Below, one piece after another: positions 38,755-50,034 of a stretch of 64,000 bases of DNA. The translations under genes were made by a program, and so were the position numbers. Origin of the DNA: Epiperipatus broadwayi (lineage: Eukaryota; Onychophora; Udeonychophora; Euonychophora; Peripatidae); assembly GCA_028023455.1 (NCBI GenBank), contig JAQFVV010006724.1, forward strand, positions 1-64,000. The letters are read 5' to 3'. Numbering within the stretch: the stretch's first letter is position 1; the number at the start of each line of letters is the position of its first letter. The notes beneath the pieces are model-generated. The model was not told the DNA's origin. It saw only the letters and a list, made by a program, of their open reading frames with translations, and searched no databases.

Positions 38755-39218
38755 CTAGTTGTGGTTGAAAAAATTTGGATGGATTCTTGGTTTGAAAGAA
38801 GATTGGAAAATTGTTGGTGTTTTATCCTTTAATGCTAAACTGCTTGATACAATACCATTGTCAAAAAGTTTGCTACCAAGATTTTCAAAAAATGGACAGT
38901 TTAGAGGAGGTACATTGTAAATAATATTCCTAGTTGTTTTTACATTTGTACAACCACAGGAACAAAAGATATTAGTATCATCAATATGGGTCATGGGGTA
39001 TTTGGTACAGTAAGGAGTTACAGGTAAAATAAAAGAATCAACAGTAGGCCAGAAACCATAACATCCACACGGACAAGTAAAAGTATACCCTCCTATCGTT
39101 GCTGAAATTGAAAAAACATTAGAAATCCTCTCAGCATAACAAATAGTTGTCTTAGCTAATGTTGTCTTAACTCCTTGGAAAGAATAGGTACATCCACATG
39201 GACATTTAATAGGGGCCT
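38755..39218 (-). CDS. Terminal exon: cysteine-rich protein with three CxCGC modules
   Basis: An open frame runs from a splice acceptor (TTTATGTTTTAG, AG at 39220-39219) to a TAG stop. It encodes about 154 residues. Three modules share the pattern C-x-C-G-C-x(16-17)-C: CPCGC then C (residues 6-27 of the exon), CPCGC then C, and CSCGC then C, spaced 43 and 37 residues apart. A Pro/Phe-rich, cysteine-free tail follows. I know no family with this pattern. The frame begins with two bases of a codon, so the acceptor is phase 1. It joins in frame to the donor at 58507, whose exon has the signal peptide; no intervening exon was found by eye, though one could exist. The intact frame through 460 bp of DNA where every other long frame is broken argues for a live gene. 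Confidence 0.7.
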
Positions 39219-39984
39219 CTAAAACATAAAAAAAGATTTATAAATATATATATACACGCACATAATAACAACAATCACATAATCTTTATATTCTGTTTAA
39301 TATTTTGATCGAAAAGTATGGTTTTTATCAAAAAGTATAGGTAGATACTGATTAAAATTAAAGCAAAAAAAATTATCTCGACATAAAACTAGTGAAGATT
39401 TCTAAAGCCTATATTAAATTTTTGTTCAAAATTATCTATTAATCTATTAATCCAAAAACAAACACCCTCCCCTCTTAAATGATTTTTTTTTTTTAAAAAA
39501 GTTATCAATTAGTTAGTCCATTTATTATGAACCAGATAAAACACACACACACACACACAAATTCAAAAAATAATATGTGTGAAAATTTATATCAAATCCC
39601 CAATATAAAAAATATAAATTAATTGTTGACATTAGTAAATATTTATTATAACGTGTGAACAAAATAGATTATGTTTAAATACATGCATCTATTATGAGAA
39701 CTTCTTTTAATTTCAGCATAGTTAGATTCAGTTTTGATGGATGGGTTTTTATAAGCAGGGTTTTTGTTTAAATAAAAAAAAATATGCCGGAACTCATTTT
39801 TTGGCAAGCTTTTTACTAAAGCAAATTATATTCAAATATCATTTAAATGAAATTTAAAGCAGCTTTTCCAATGCTATGAAGCAAATAAAAGAATTAAACA
39901 AAATTTATCATATTTTTTTAAATTTTAGACTTGTCATTGATTTCTAAAGTTATGTCCAATTCTTGTCTGAGAAATAGTCTCGAT
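39219..39984. other. 3' end of the putative intron
   Basis: Splice acceptor side of the intron, AT-rich, with an (AC)n tract at about 39541-39559. Nothing else recognised. Confidence 0.5.
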
Positions 39985-42640
39985 TCATTTTCTTAGTGTT
40001 AGTGTCTCTAGTCGAATGATGTTTTCTGAGTAACCACAGATCAATGTATTTTGAAGGATCGAAAAGTGTCAAAGATTATCCGATGAGTTTGATGAACAAA
40101 AGTGCCAAAACTGTTTTGATCTTCAATGAAGATCTTACTGGGGTAATAATTAGATTTATTTGTGAAAACTTGTGTTCACATTCACTTGAAATACGGAAAA
40201 TAATAGGGATATGTCTTTTTGAGAATGTATTGGTGAAATCCACAAATATTTCTCTTTTATTTAGTTGTAGTCTGATTGACAGGTTTCTAATTTCCATCTC
40301 TCCAAATGTCAACTGAATAACAATATCTTCAGGCTAATATTTTTAGTCAAGTACACGAGCCCAAAGTGCAAAGTCAACATCTTTGCTATCTGGCATCTTA
40401 TTTTCAATTGACTCTTTCAATATGGTATAAAATATTTTCAGGCCAATAGGAGGATCATTTTTTTTGAAATTTTTGTGTGAAGTGAAATTCCACAAAAATG
40501 CAGATCATGGGCAGCAACTACAGTGCATTTATAAATGGGTCCAAAATCTTGTTTTCTGTTTTTAAAAACTTGAACTAGAGCATTTATTTTTCAATTGGTT
40601 TACATTGCGATCTTGTAGGTTGAAACTTAGCTGTGATAATTCTTGAAGAGCATCGCACATTAATACTAGATCCAATAAAAAGGCTGTAGATGTTGTTTTC
40701 TTTAAGCCATCATAATTACATTTGTCATTTTTATCTCATGTAGTATCATTCATTATTTCTTTAAAATGATGCATAAAAGATTCAAAATTATCTCACATAA
40801 CTGAAACTGAATGAAAAGTAGCTACCATTCATCTAGTACTTAAAACTTTTCCAACTTTTCACAGCTCAATGTCTAATAATTCTGAACATTTATGTAACTC
40901 TATTATTTTTCAGTGACACATTATATAAAACATAAAGTTTATCAATAAGTGATTTGAATCTATTGATCCCTGGAAATTTTTTTACAACATAACTTACTGA
41001 TATTTCTAATCTATGATTAGCACAATACCAAACTATAATGGAGGGAAATTTTTGTAACAACAATTCTTTCACTCCACATTTATGTCCTAACATCACAGAA
41101 GCACTGTTGCATGCTAACAAAATTATATATTTTTTAAAATAACCTCCTGTCATACCATAAAATTCAAGATATTGGAGTCAGGATTCAAATATTTCTTTTG
41201 CTATTACATTTTCCAGTTCTCTCCAGTCTAAAAATAAATTAATCAGTGAATTCATTTCAGCACTTTTGATACAGTGTCAAACAAACACAATAAGGATGTA
41301 AACAATGAGTATTGTCAATTGTTCAATAAGCTTTGTGATAAATGCTTAGCCAGAGAAAGCATTTAAAATATCTCTGTCAGGAAACACCCCAAACCTCTGA
41401 TCATGGTTTCGTGCTTTGGCACTTCTCAGAGAGGTGTTAGCATAGCTTCAGACACTAGATCTAAAAATACCAACCCAAAGCCAGAATTTTTTTAGATCTA
41501 GTATTTGAAGCTACCCTAGCACCTCTCTGAAGAGTGCCAAAACATAAAACCATGGTCAGAGATTTGGAGGGGGGGGTTCCTGATAGAGATATTTTAAATG
41601 CTTTCTCTGGCTAAGCATTTCTCACAAAGCTTGTTGAGCAATTGACAGTACTCATTGTTTATATCTTACAAGTTTAAGAGAATTGGGTCATGTGATCTAT
41701 GACTCTTATTTTGACTATTTACAATAAGGATGTCTTTTACTTATGGTAGTTGATTCATCAATTATCAATAAAATTATATTTTTCAAATGAACAATTTCTT
41801 TAAAAATACATTTTTTCACATTTCATCACTTGTATGATTCATGATATTAATGCATACGATTGTTTAGTGAAGAATATTACGCATTTCAATTCCATTCAAT
41901 TTTTATAGATCATTTTCGCTTTTAAAAGTAAAGAACGATTGATTTTCTATTGCTACTTTATATGCAGTTCGGAAATTTTTTGTGATATTACTTTTTCGTG
42001 AGATAATAATTTTAAAAAAATGTTTTCATTCTTCTTCTTTCAGCTTCAAAAATAATTTTTAATGCTGCTTTGTGTGCAGCAGATTCTCTGTCATTAATTT
42101 TTTTTTTTTTAAATGAGCTCAATTGCAACTTTCTATCTGTCCCAGAATAGATGATTTCATTGCTGTCCCATTCTTTGGCAATTTTTATTCCTATTGTCAT
42201 TTCAATTCCAAAAGTTCTAATGTTTCTGCAAGGTGTGTAGTTACATTTCATTCAATCCAGCCAATCATCTTCAGTTCAGCATTGCACCTCAAAATCTGCT
42301 TGAGGTGATTCAGGAACATCAACTTGCACCAATATTTCCATATTTTCTGTTGTAATTTTGGTCTTTTTATTAATGGGACTGATGGTCGAAAAGTAACTGG
42401 AAGTGTTTTACAATTTTAAACTTGGGGTCAACTTTTACATTAAAAAATAAATAAAATAAAAATAACAATGTCAAATTTGCATAAAAGTAAAGAAATTAAA
42501 TATTCCACACATTGTAAATCACTACACAGGTGAATTCAATCGCAAACATCAGATATTATTGACTGCACATGCCTCACTGTAATGAATCATTGACCGTGAT
42601 TGATCAATAGGGATGTGAGAATGAGTAGACTTCTCACTAC
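39985..42640 (-). mobile_element. hAT transposon, KIAA1586-like, copy 1 (decayed)
   Basis: On the minus strand, from about 42400 downward, the element reads as follows. An N-terminal part resembles a degenerate BED/zinc region (CNYTPCRNIRTFGIEMTIG, 42251-42012). A central region has SASVMLGHKCGVKELL, then FPSIIVWYCANHRLEISVSYV (41153-40890). A C-terminal dimerisation region has FGEMEIRNLSIRLQLNKREI and SSECEHKFSQINLIITPVRSS, then LLFIKLIG (40312-40076). This is the domain order of the transposase from which KIAA1586-type proteins derive. Frameshifts break the frame many times. It is interrupted at 41300-41720 by a foldback insertion. The 5' flank (to about 42640) is shared with the copy at 43190, which lies in the opposite orientation about 550 bp away. 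Confidence 0.85.
41293..41733. mobile_element. Foldback element inserted in the hAT transposase
   Basis: Arms of about 180 bp (about 41300-41475 and 41495-41670) are near-perfect inverted repeats. Shared landmarks are AAACAATGAGTA, AGCCAGAGAAAGC, AAACCTCTGATCATGG, CACCTCTC and AGATCT. The insertion is bracketed by ACAATAAGGATGT at 41287-41299 and 41721-41733, a 13-bp duplication in the hAT frame. The gap from the right arm to the right duplicate is about 50 bp, so part of the element lies outside the hairpin. Seven or eight G residues near 41571 break the right arm. Confidence 0.75.
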
Positions 42641-43189
42641 ATTGCCAATTTTGAATTCATCTGTATTGCATTTGATTTATCAAACACCATGTTTTTTATT
42701 TGTTTGTATTATACAAATATGCATTGTAATCATGTACATGTGATACATATTCATCTAATTACATTTGAAACATTAAAAATACACTTTAAAATGTGCCTGA
42801 ACATCATTCCACCACATTATATGACAAAAAAGCTGTGGTTATAAGTGTGAATTTAGAACATCTATTTGTTTAATAGAAAAATCACTATTATGAAGAAAAC
42901 TTTATAATTTTGCTAGAATCTTTATTGCTGTATTTAATATTCTATTTTGTTTATCTATTTGTATATATACAATCAAAAACACCTTCCTTTCATATAGATA
43001 AGCAGGGTTTTTTTTGTCATGTAACAGTGGAAAGGAATTTTGGCTTCTTTTTAAGTCTATTTTTAATGTTTCAGCCATAATTACATAAAATGATATTACA
43101 TATACATAATTACAATCCATATTTAAATAATTAAAACAAATAAAAAAATGTAGTGTTTTATGAATCACATGAAATATATATGGATTTGA
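42641..43189. other. Spacer between the inverted hAT copies
   Basis: No gene. An 88-codon frame at 43168-42902 on the minus strand has no family features. It would be the loop of a hairpin if the inverted pair were transcribed. Confidence 0.5.
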
Positions 43190-44880
43190 AATTCATGCTC
43201 TCATATAGTGAAAAGTGGAGTCATCCATGTTACTATTGATCACACATGGTCAACAATTGATTACAGTAATGCATGTGCAGCTAGCAATGTCTGATGTAAA
43301 ATTTATGATTGAATATACTTATGTAGCGATTTACAATGTGGGAAATATTTAATTTCTTTATTTTTATATAAATTTAACATTGTTATTTTTATTTTATTTT
43401 TTTAGTGTGTGTTTAGCCCAAGTTTAAAAATAAAAAAACATTTCCAGTTATTTATCGACCATCGGTTCCACTAATAAAAAGTCCAAAACAATGACAGAAA
43501 ATATAAAAATATTGGTGCAAACTGATGCTCCTGAATCATTTCAAATGGATCTTGAGTTGCCATGCTGAAGTCAAAATGATTGGCCAATCATTGGATCAAA
43601 AAAAGATTTTTGCTCAAAAAATGAATGGATGAACACAAATGAATCTTAGCTGCATACTTTGCAGAAATGTTGAAACTATTGGAACTGAATCAACAAGGGG
43701 AATGAAAATTTCCAATGAATGGATCAACAATGAAATCCCCAATTCTGGGAAAGATAGAAAGTTACAGTTGAGCTCACTTAAAAAAAAAATCAATCACAGA
43801 TAATATTAACATAAAGCAGCACTAAAAATTATTCTTCAAGCTAGAAAAAAAGATTAAAAACCATTTTTTTTAAATGATTATCTCACAAAAAAGTAATATA
43901 AGCAAAACATTTTCAAACTGCATATAAAGTTGTAAAAAAAGTCAATCATTCTCTACAATTAAATAAGAAATTGATCTGAAAGAACTGAATGGAATTGAAA
44001 TGGATCGTATTATTTATTCAGCAAATGCACACATTAATATCGTTAATAATATAAGTGATGAAAAGTGATGAAATGTGAAACAATATATTTAAAGAACTTG
44101 TTCAATTGAAAATATAATTTCATTGATAATTGATGAATCAGCTACCATAAGTTAAACCCCACCTTTCTGGTGTTTATTCGGTGCTGTATCGAAAGTGTTG
44201 AAATGAATTCACAGGTTAATTTATTTTCAGATTTAATTGAACTTGAAAATGTAATGGCAAAAAGAATATTTGAATCATTCTCTAATGTCTCGAATTTGAT
44301 GGGATGATAGAAGATTATTTAAAAAAAAATTTAATTTCCATATCATATGATGGCACTGCTGTGGTGTTAGGATATAAAGGTGGAGTGAAAGAATTACTGA
44401 CACAAAATTTCTTTACATTATAGTTTGGCATTGTAGTAATCATACATTAGAATTATCAATAAGTGATGTAAAGAAAATTTCAGGAAGTAATAGATTCAAA
44501 TCACGTATTGCTAAACTTTATGTTTTATACCATGTAGTTACATAAATATGAGAATCACCAAGAAAGTATAAAGTATAAAGTGATTAAAAAATGCTGCCAA
44601 AAGGAACTATATGTGTCACTTTTCAGAAAAAAAGTTGTCAAGCTACGGACATTAACAGCATGCCCACTGACAGAAAAACAAATTATTAAAATAGTGAGGA
44701 GAATTTTTCCCCAACTTGATAAAACATTTGTTAATAGGCATTGGGGTGTGAAACAATCTATTAGATGGCTGAATTACTCAGTGCCTTTGATAACAATAAA
44801 GTCTGGTGGCAAGAAGTCAGTATTGACATTTTTGAACGTTTCAAACTATTAAAGAATGATTACTGAGTTAAATGCTCTAA
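43190..44880 (+). mobile_element. hAT transposon, KIAA1586-like, copy 2 (decayed)
   Basis: Aligns in reverse with 39985-42640. Landmarks are TCCAGTTATTTATCGACCAT at the 5' side (copy 1 has TCCAGTTACTTTTCGACCAT), YDGTAVVLGYKGGVKELL near 44350, and VKLRTLTACPLTEKQIIKIV in the frame 44580-44852. The C-terminal dimerisation region of copy 1 is not seen here, so the 3' part is truncated or too diverged to read. Several frameshifts. Confidence 0.8.
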
Positions 44881-45783
44881 GAATAAATCTAAAAGATTTA
44901 CATAACCCAGTGTATATATTAAAAATGGTAAGAAGTCTCCAGGCAAGTTAAAAAATATGAAACAATATGCTGACATAAGGTAAATTAAAAAAAACAACTC
45001 AATCAGTGCTTGGATAAATCCCCAGATAAAGACATGGACATAAAATGGAGGGACTGATGCTACTAGCATTGACAGTGTTGGAAGTATTCAGTACCCCAGC
45101 TGTATTTGAATTATAAGATCAAATAGCATTTGTATGTAAGTCCAGATGGTCTGTAACCTGAAAACTGAGTATTTATTCAATGGAAAGGAATGAAGAGAAA
45201 AAGCATAATTTACAAAAACTTTTGCCCTTATGGGCTTATAGTTAGTCTGGGTTTCAGTGATGATCAAATAATTATTAGTATTAGCAGAGCACCATGGTCA
45301 TTGCAGTTGACAAGATTATATCTTCACCCTACACACTCTCATAGTTTTAGAAAATTCACATAGAATAGCCCCTAAGTCTCAGAGTAGCAGGGTTTTAAAA
45401 AGTGCTACAGGTGAAAACAATAGGGCTAGGAGCCATGAGCCTATAAAACTCTCAGGAATTGATTGTGTAAAGCTCCTGTGGAGTAATAAATCTGGTTTTC
45501 CTTAACTCCTGCTGGGTTGCTATGCATACTATAATGCACCAAGTGAATTCATTCTCCCATTTGTTCATGCTTCATAGTATACCGATGATTTAAGACTAAA
45601 TATTCCACCCATCACTGTTTTGGAACCAGCAGACATACTTTCAGTAAATTATGACTGAATAGCAATATACAACCACTAGTAAGTCCATTAAAATGGCAAG
45701 CATAGAGTAATAGTTCTAAATAAAAGATATAAATTACCATAGCTAATAAGTCCAATAACATGGCCAACCTAATGTAATAGTCT

Positions 45784-45861
<78 letters not shown>

Positions 45862-47687
45862 GATATATCGAGAGAGAGATAAAAATATGTCCATTAGATA
45901 TGGCCAGCGTGATTTAACCATTAAATGAAAGAATTTATTTTGAAAGTTTTTTTCTGAGAATAAAATCATCTCACATCACCAATTTTGATTCTTTCCCTCA
46001 ATCATGGAGGTGTTATACCATTATTTTTAGTATGTGTGTTTGGCATTTTACCATGAAAAAAGATTGCCGAGAGAAAAGTATATTTTATAAAATGTAATAA
46101 TATATATATAAAGCAAATTTTTTTTAATTTAATAAACAAGATTTATTATTTCAATTGTAACTACACTGATAATCAAGAAAAATGTGCATGTAAACTTTTC
46201 TTTATAATAAGAAAAATATGCAATTAACTGTAATTAGAGGAGTTGTAATATGCCTCATCTCTAATTAAATATGGCTGATCGGAATGTCAATTGCCAATAT
46301 AAACTTCATAAACAAAAAAAAGAAAAAAAAAGTATATAATTAAACATTGTTTAAATTTTGTAAAAATTTGTTTATTTACATTGTTTGATGAAATGATGTA
46401 GTCCACAAACAAAAATGAATGCTATATTAAAGGTAAAATGAAGTCATGTATTGTAAGTTTTAATTAAAATTAATAATAAAAAAAGTTTTCTAAGAATAAT
46501 AAATTCCTGAAAAAACAAAGAAAAGTGTGAATAGATAGATACTTGTGCAATGGAACCAAATCAGTGGTATAAAAAGACAATTCTGAGAACTTTGATTCAG
46601 TCCTTTCTTTGCTTCATGAATATCATTCCTGAATTCTGCAAAGGAGAATGCTATATTCTTCATCATATTGCAGAGAAAGATCTGGAAAGCTGTAGAAAAA
46701 TGTTTTGCCACATGTTTGTTTTTACTTAATGAAATAATTCAAACTAGATGCACTGTTAAAAGATACAATCAACAATGCCTTCTTCATAGCTTAAAGCTGA
46801 GAGAATACATTGATTCAAGACACCATGCCTATCTAATACCAGGACCATAGTAAATTAATAAGAAAAACAACACTTCAACTGGACAGAACAGATTTCATAG
46901 TTGTAGAAATAAGAAATCCATGGCCATGGTATACCCCTATTATATCAGTCATTAAACCCATTCAAAAAAATCATATGTAGGATTAATGAGAGCTCTAGAT
47001 CTATTTTAATGTATAATGAACTAATAAAATAATGAACTAAACTTTATTATTGTTAACAGAATACCTAAGTAAATTTGTAATTAAAATGTGTTATATATCT
47101 ATTTTATGTCATGTTGTATCTATATGTTAATGTTTAATAATATTCAGTAAAGTAGTATTAATAAATAATTTGGTATTTATAGTAAGTACTTAATTGTTTA
47201 TTAAATCTATGTGGTAATTTAAATTCAAAAATCTTCATTATTTAGATTCCTCCATGTATGAATGCAACTACACATAATTAATTTACTAAATCTCCATAAA
47301 TAGAAAACTGATAACAAAAAATAGACGAAAATGTAGTCTTTATTAATTAACCTTATGATGATGTGTTCAGTTAATCCTATTGAACACTGGTTCTTGAAAC
47401 AAATAAATAAAAGCTGTCACAAGTTATAGTTCTTTTTTATATCATATATAATATGACTCAGGCTTAGATTAACCAGGAAATACAATCATGTTTTTCCTAA
47501 TAAATGTTAATCTGTTATACTTGTATGTATATTATAAGTGATTCAAAACCCCTTTACTATTTAGGATCTACATAAATAAAATAAAAAAATCAGATGAAAA
47601 AGCTTTGACCTGGTCCAATGTATGATTGTAGTGAAAAAGCAATGATAATAGTGAGATTATACTTAGTTTATATTCTTAAAAATATAA
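44881..47687. other. Unassigned DNA within the putative intron
   Basis: No supportable gene. A less AT-rich island at about 45230-45560 has no long frame. An imperfect (TA)n tract is at 45784-45857. Frames of 60-73 codons around 46490-46850 overlap on opposite strands and have no family features. Confidence 0.4.
45784..45857. repeat. (TA)n microsatellite, interrupted
   Basis: TA runs broken by an AAAGATATATACA-like stretch in the middle. Confidence 0.9.
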
Positions 47688-47805
47688 TCTAGTCAAGCGT
47701 TGTTAGCCGAGATGTCATCGCACCTGCCTTGCAAGCAAGTAGCTGGTTGCAGATGGGTGTCAGTTCACGTGCTGGCTGATGCTATAACATATGAAAAAAT
47801 ATAAT
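47688..47805 (+). mobile_element. tRNA-derived SINE, copy B
   Basis: Same family as copy A (24326). The A box reads TAGCCGAGATG and the B box GTTCACGTGC, both more worn than in copy A. Target duplication AAAATATAATCT occurs before and after. It lies in the putative intron. Confidence 0.85.
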
Positions 47806-48890
47806 CTATTTAGCAAAATCTTATTTTATTTATTGTACTCATTAGCAGTCACATATGGGTAAGTGTGATCATCCCTGAACAATAGATAGAGGGGGAAAAA
47901 ATCAAAAAGATCAAACATTTAAATGCATACCCAATAATGAGTATTTAAATCAATTAATGGACTGCAAATTCATTTGTCTTTATGAAATCTGATTTTTTTA
48001 GTTTTTATATTAATATGTGATATTGCATTTTGATATTTTGAAATACAAATTTTCTTTTCTGAAGAAAGTTAAGACATTGGTTAATCATAGATTTACATTT
48101 GAAATCTATCTTTGGCTTATTTTTTTCTTATGATATTTTCACAGTACATTTCTTTAGACTGCTTTTTGTGACAATCATTAGAAAGTAAACAGAGTTTTGA
48201 TTTGTCTACACAACCAGGCTCAAGTTCTTCATAAATATTGCACAGGATATCTGTTACTTAGTTTCCTACGCCCAGTTTAAACTGAAAGCTTTTACAATAT
48301 TAATTCAAGATTATATCATCTAGCAGCCTTCTTCAACAGGCACCAATTAATTTCATAGTATTAATATCACAGTTTCAGGACATTGAGAGCAACTTTAAAA
48401 AATTTTCAGTTTATTTATTTTACAATAATAAAAATGGCCTAAAAATAATCAAACGGTTATTTTTACTAAAGGAGTCATAAAATCTTCAAGCATCAGAATG
48501 TTCAAAAATGAGTTATGATATATAAATCTTAATGTCCTTACTTTACCATTCTACTAAAGTGTAATAGTTTATTGCATAGGATAATATAAAAAGATTGAGC
48601 ACCAGAAGAGATAGAGTTGGAGTATGATGTATGGACTTTCAAACCAGTTTCTCTAATTCCATTTCTGAACTACATCATGAAAGCCAAACATGATTTAATG
48701 TTTTATTGCTTGAGAATTAATAAAAATATTCAAGCACTAAAAAATCGAAGAACTTTTCAGACATCAATAAAAAGTTTAAGCAACGTAAGTGGTAAAGGTG
48801 GAACATAACCCATGAACTAAGTACTTTAGAATCTTCCAATGTATTACTGCATCAAACTACACATACCATAGACTTGTATAACATATTACA
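47806..48890. other. Unassigned DNA within the putative intron
   Basis: No gene recognised; the 63-codon frame at 48617-48808 has no known features. Confidence 0.4.
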
Positions 48891-49529
48891 GTACTAGTAA
48901 ATTTTAAGTAAACCAAGATGGCAGCCTGTGTTTTTGATAAATGTATATTTTGAGACCTATAATCCATCAAAAATGTGTTAGTTATTAATTTTTTTAAAAA
49001 GAAATAAATTCAGATAAATTTCATTAAAAAAGCTTTATTTCATTTTTTCTACTTATAATGTGGGAAGTGATAAGATGCTCTTAACATTGTCATTCTTTGG
49101 TTCATTTCAGTGAGTTTCTTTTTTATCAGCAGTTTTATTTTTTGGTAATTTGTCATAATGATAAAAATTTGGAATCTTCCTGTCACAGGATGTGATGCAG
49201 TGAACTATTTCCAAAGGTACAGAATCCTGACCTTTCAAAAAGTGTGCATTTATGATTATGATGTGATTGCATGCTTTTGACATAAACAAAGTATAAATAT
49301 TGTTTTGTATTTTTTTTTATTTTTCGTTAATAAATTAATCCAAAAAAAAAAAAAGAGAAAACAAACTGTAAATATTATATTTAATTTTTCCACAATGATT
49401 TCTTTTTTGTAAAATAACAGCAATAAAAAATAAAATGTAAATAATATTTTTTTTGTAAACACTCCCTTGAAACTTGATTTATCAAAAATATGGGCCACCA
49501 TCTTGGTTTATTTGAAAACTTACAAGTAC
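48891..49529. mobile_element. Non-autonomous DNA transposon with about 50-bp TIRs
   Basis: The left end begins GTACTAGTAAATTTT and continues with AAACCAAGATGGCAGCC and TTTTTGATAAA. The reverse complement of the right end has GTACTTGTAAGTTTTC, AAACCAAGATGGTGGCC and TTTTTGATAAA. Length is 639 bp. An internal minus-strand frame of 60 codons (49289-49107) has no family I can name. No target duplication was fixed, so the superfamily is open. Confidence 0.75.
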
Positions 49530-50034
49530 CCTTATTTCTATACAATAAATTTGGATGAATAAAAATTATATATATAAACATTACAATTGAAGTAATTATA
49601 TGAGTATATATGTGATAAAATAACTTATTATTTAACATGGTAATTGCAGTAGAGAGATATATTTCTTGTTTTGGATCTCAGTATTTAAGATTTTTTTTCA
49701 CCTTAAAACTTTCCAAACTATTTTGTTGAAATACATTCTTAAATTGATAATTATTTTTATATTTGAAAAATATTAAAATAATATTTAATAAGAAATATAT
49801 TTTTAGTTGAAAAATAGATTATTAATGAAATATATTGATGTATTGTACAAAGAAAATGTGATCATGTGATGCATAAAAAAATATCATGTCAAAAGAAATT
49901 AAGGATATATATGACAAAGTGAAAATGATAATCACATTAAATAAAGAAAATATTTTAATAAATATTTTTACGTTTAAAATGAGGTTATTTTTTTTTTTTT
50001 ATTTTTAAATGTATTAAGACATAAAAAGAAAATT
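49530..50034. other. Unassigned DNA within the putative intron
   Basis: Very AT-rich; nothing recognised. Confidence 0.4.

Noticed and set aside
46490-46850. Overlapping 73- and 60-codon frames on opposite strands
   Set aside because: Neither has a known motif; overlap on opposite strands argues against both.
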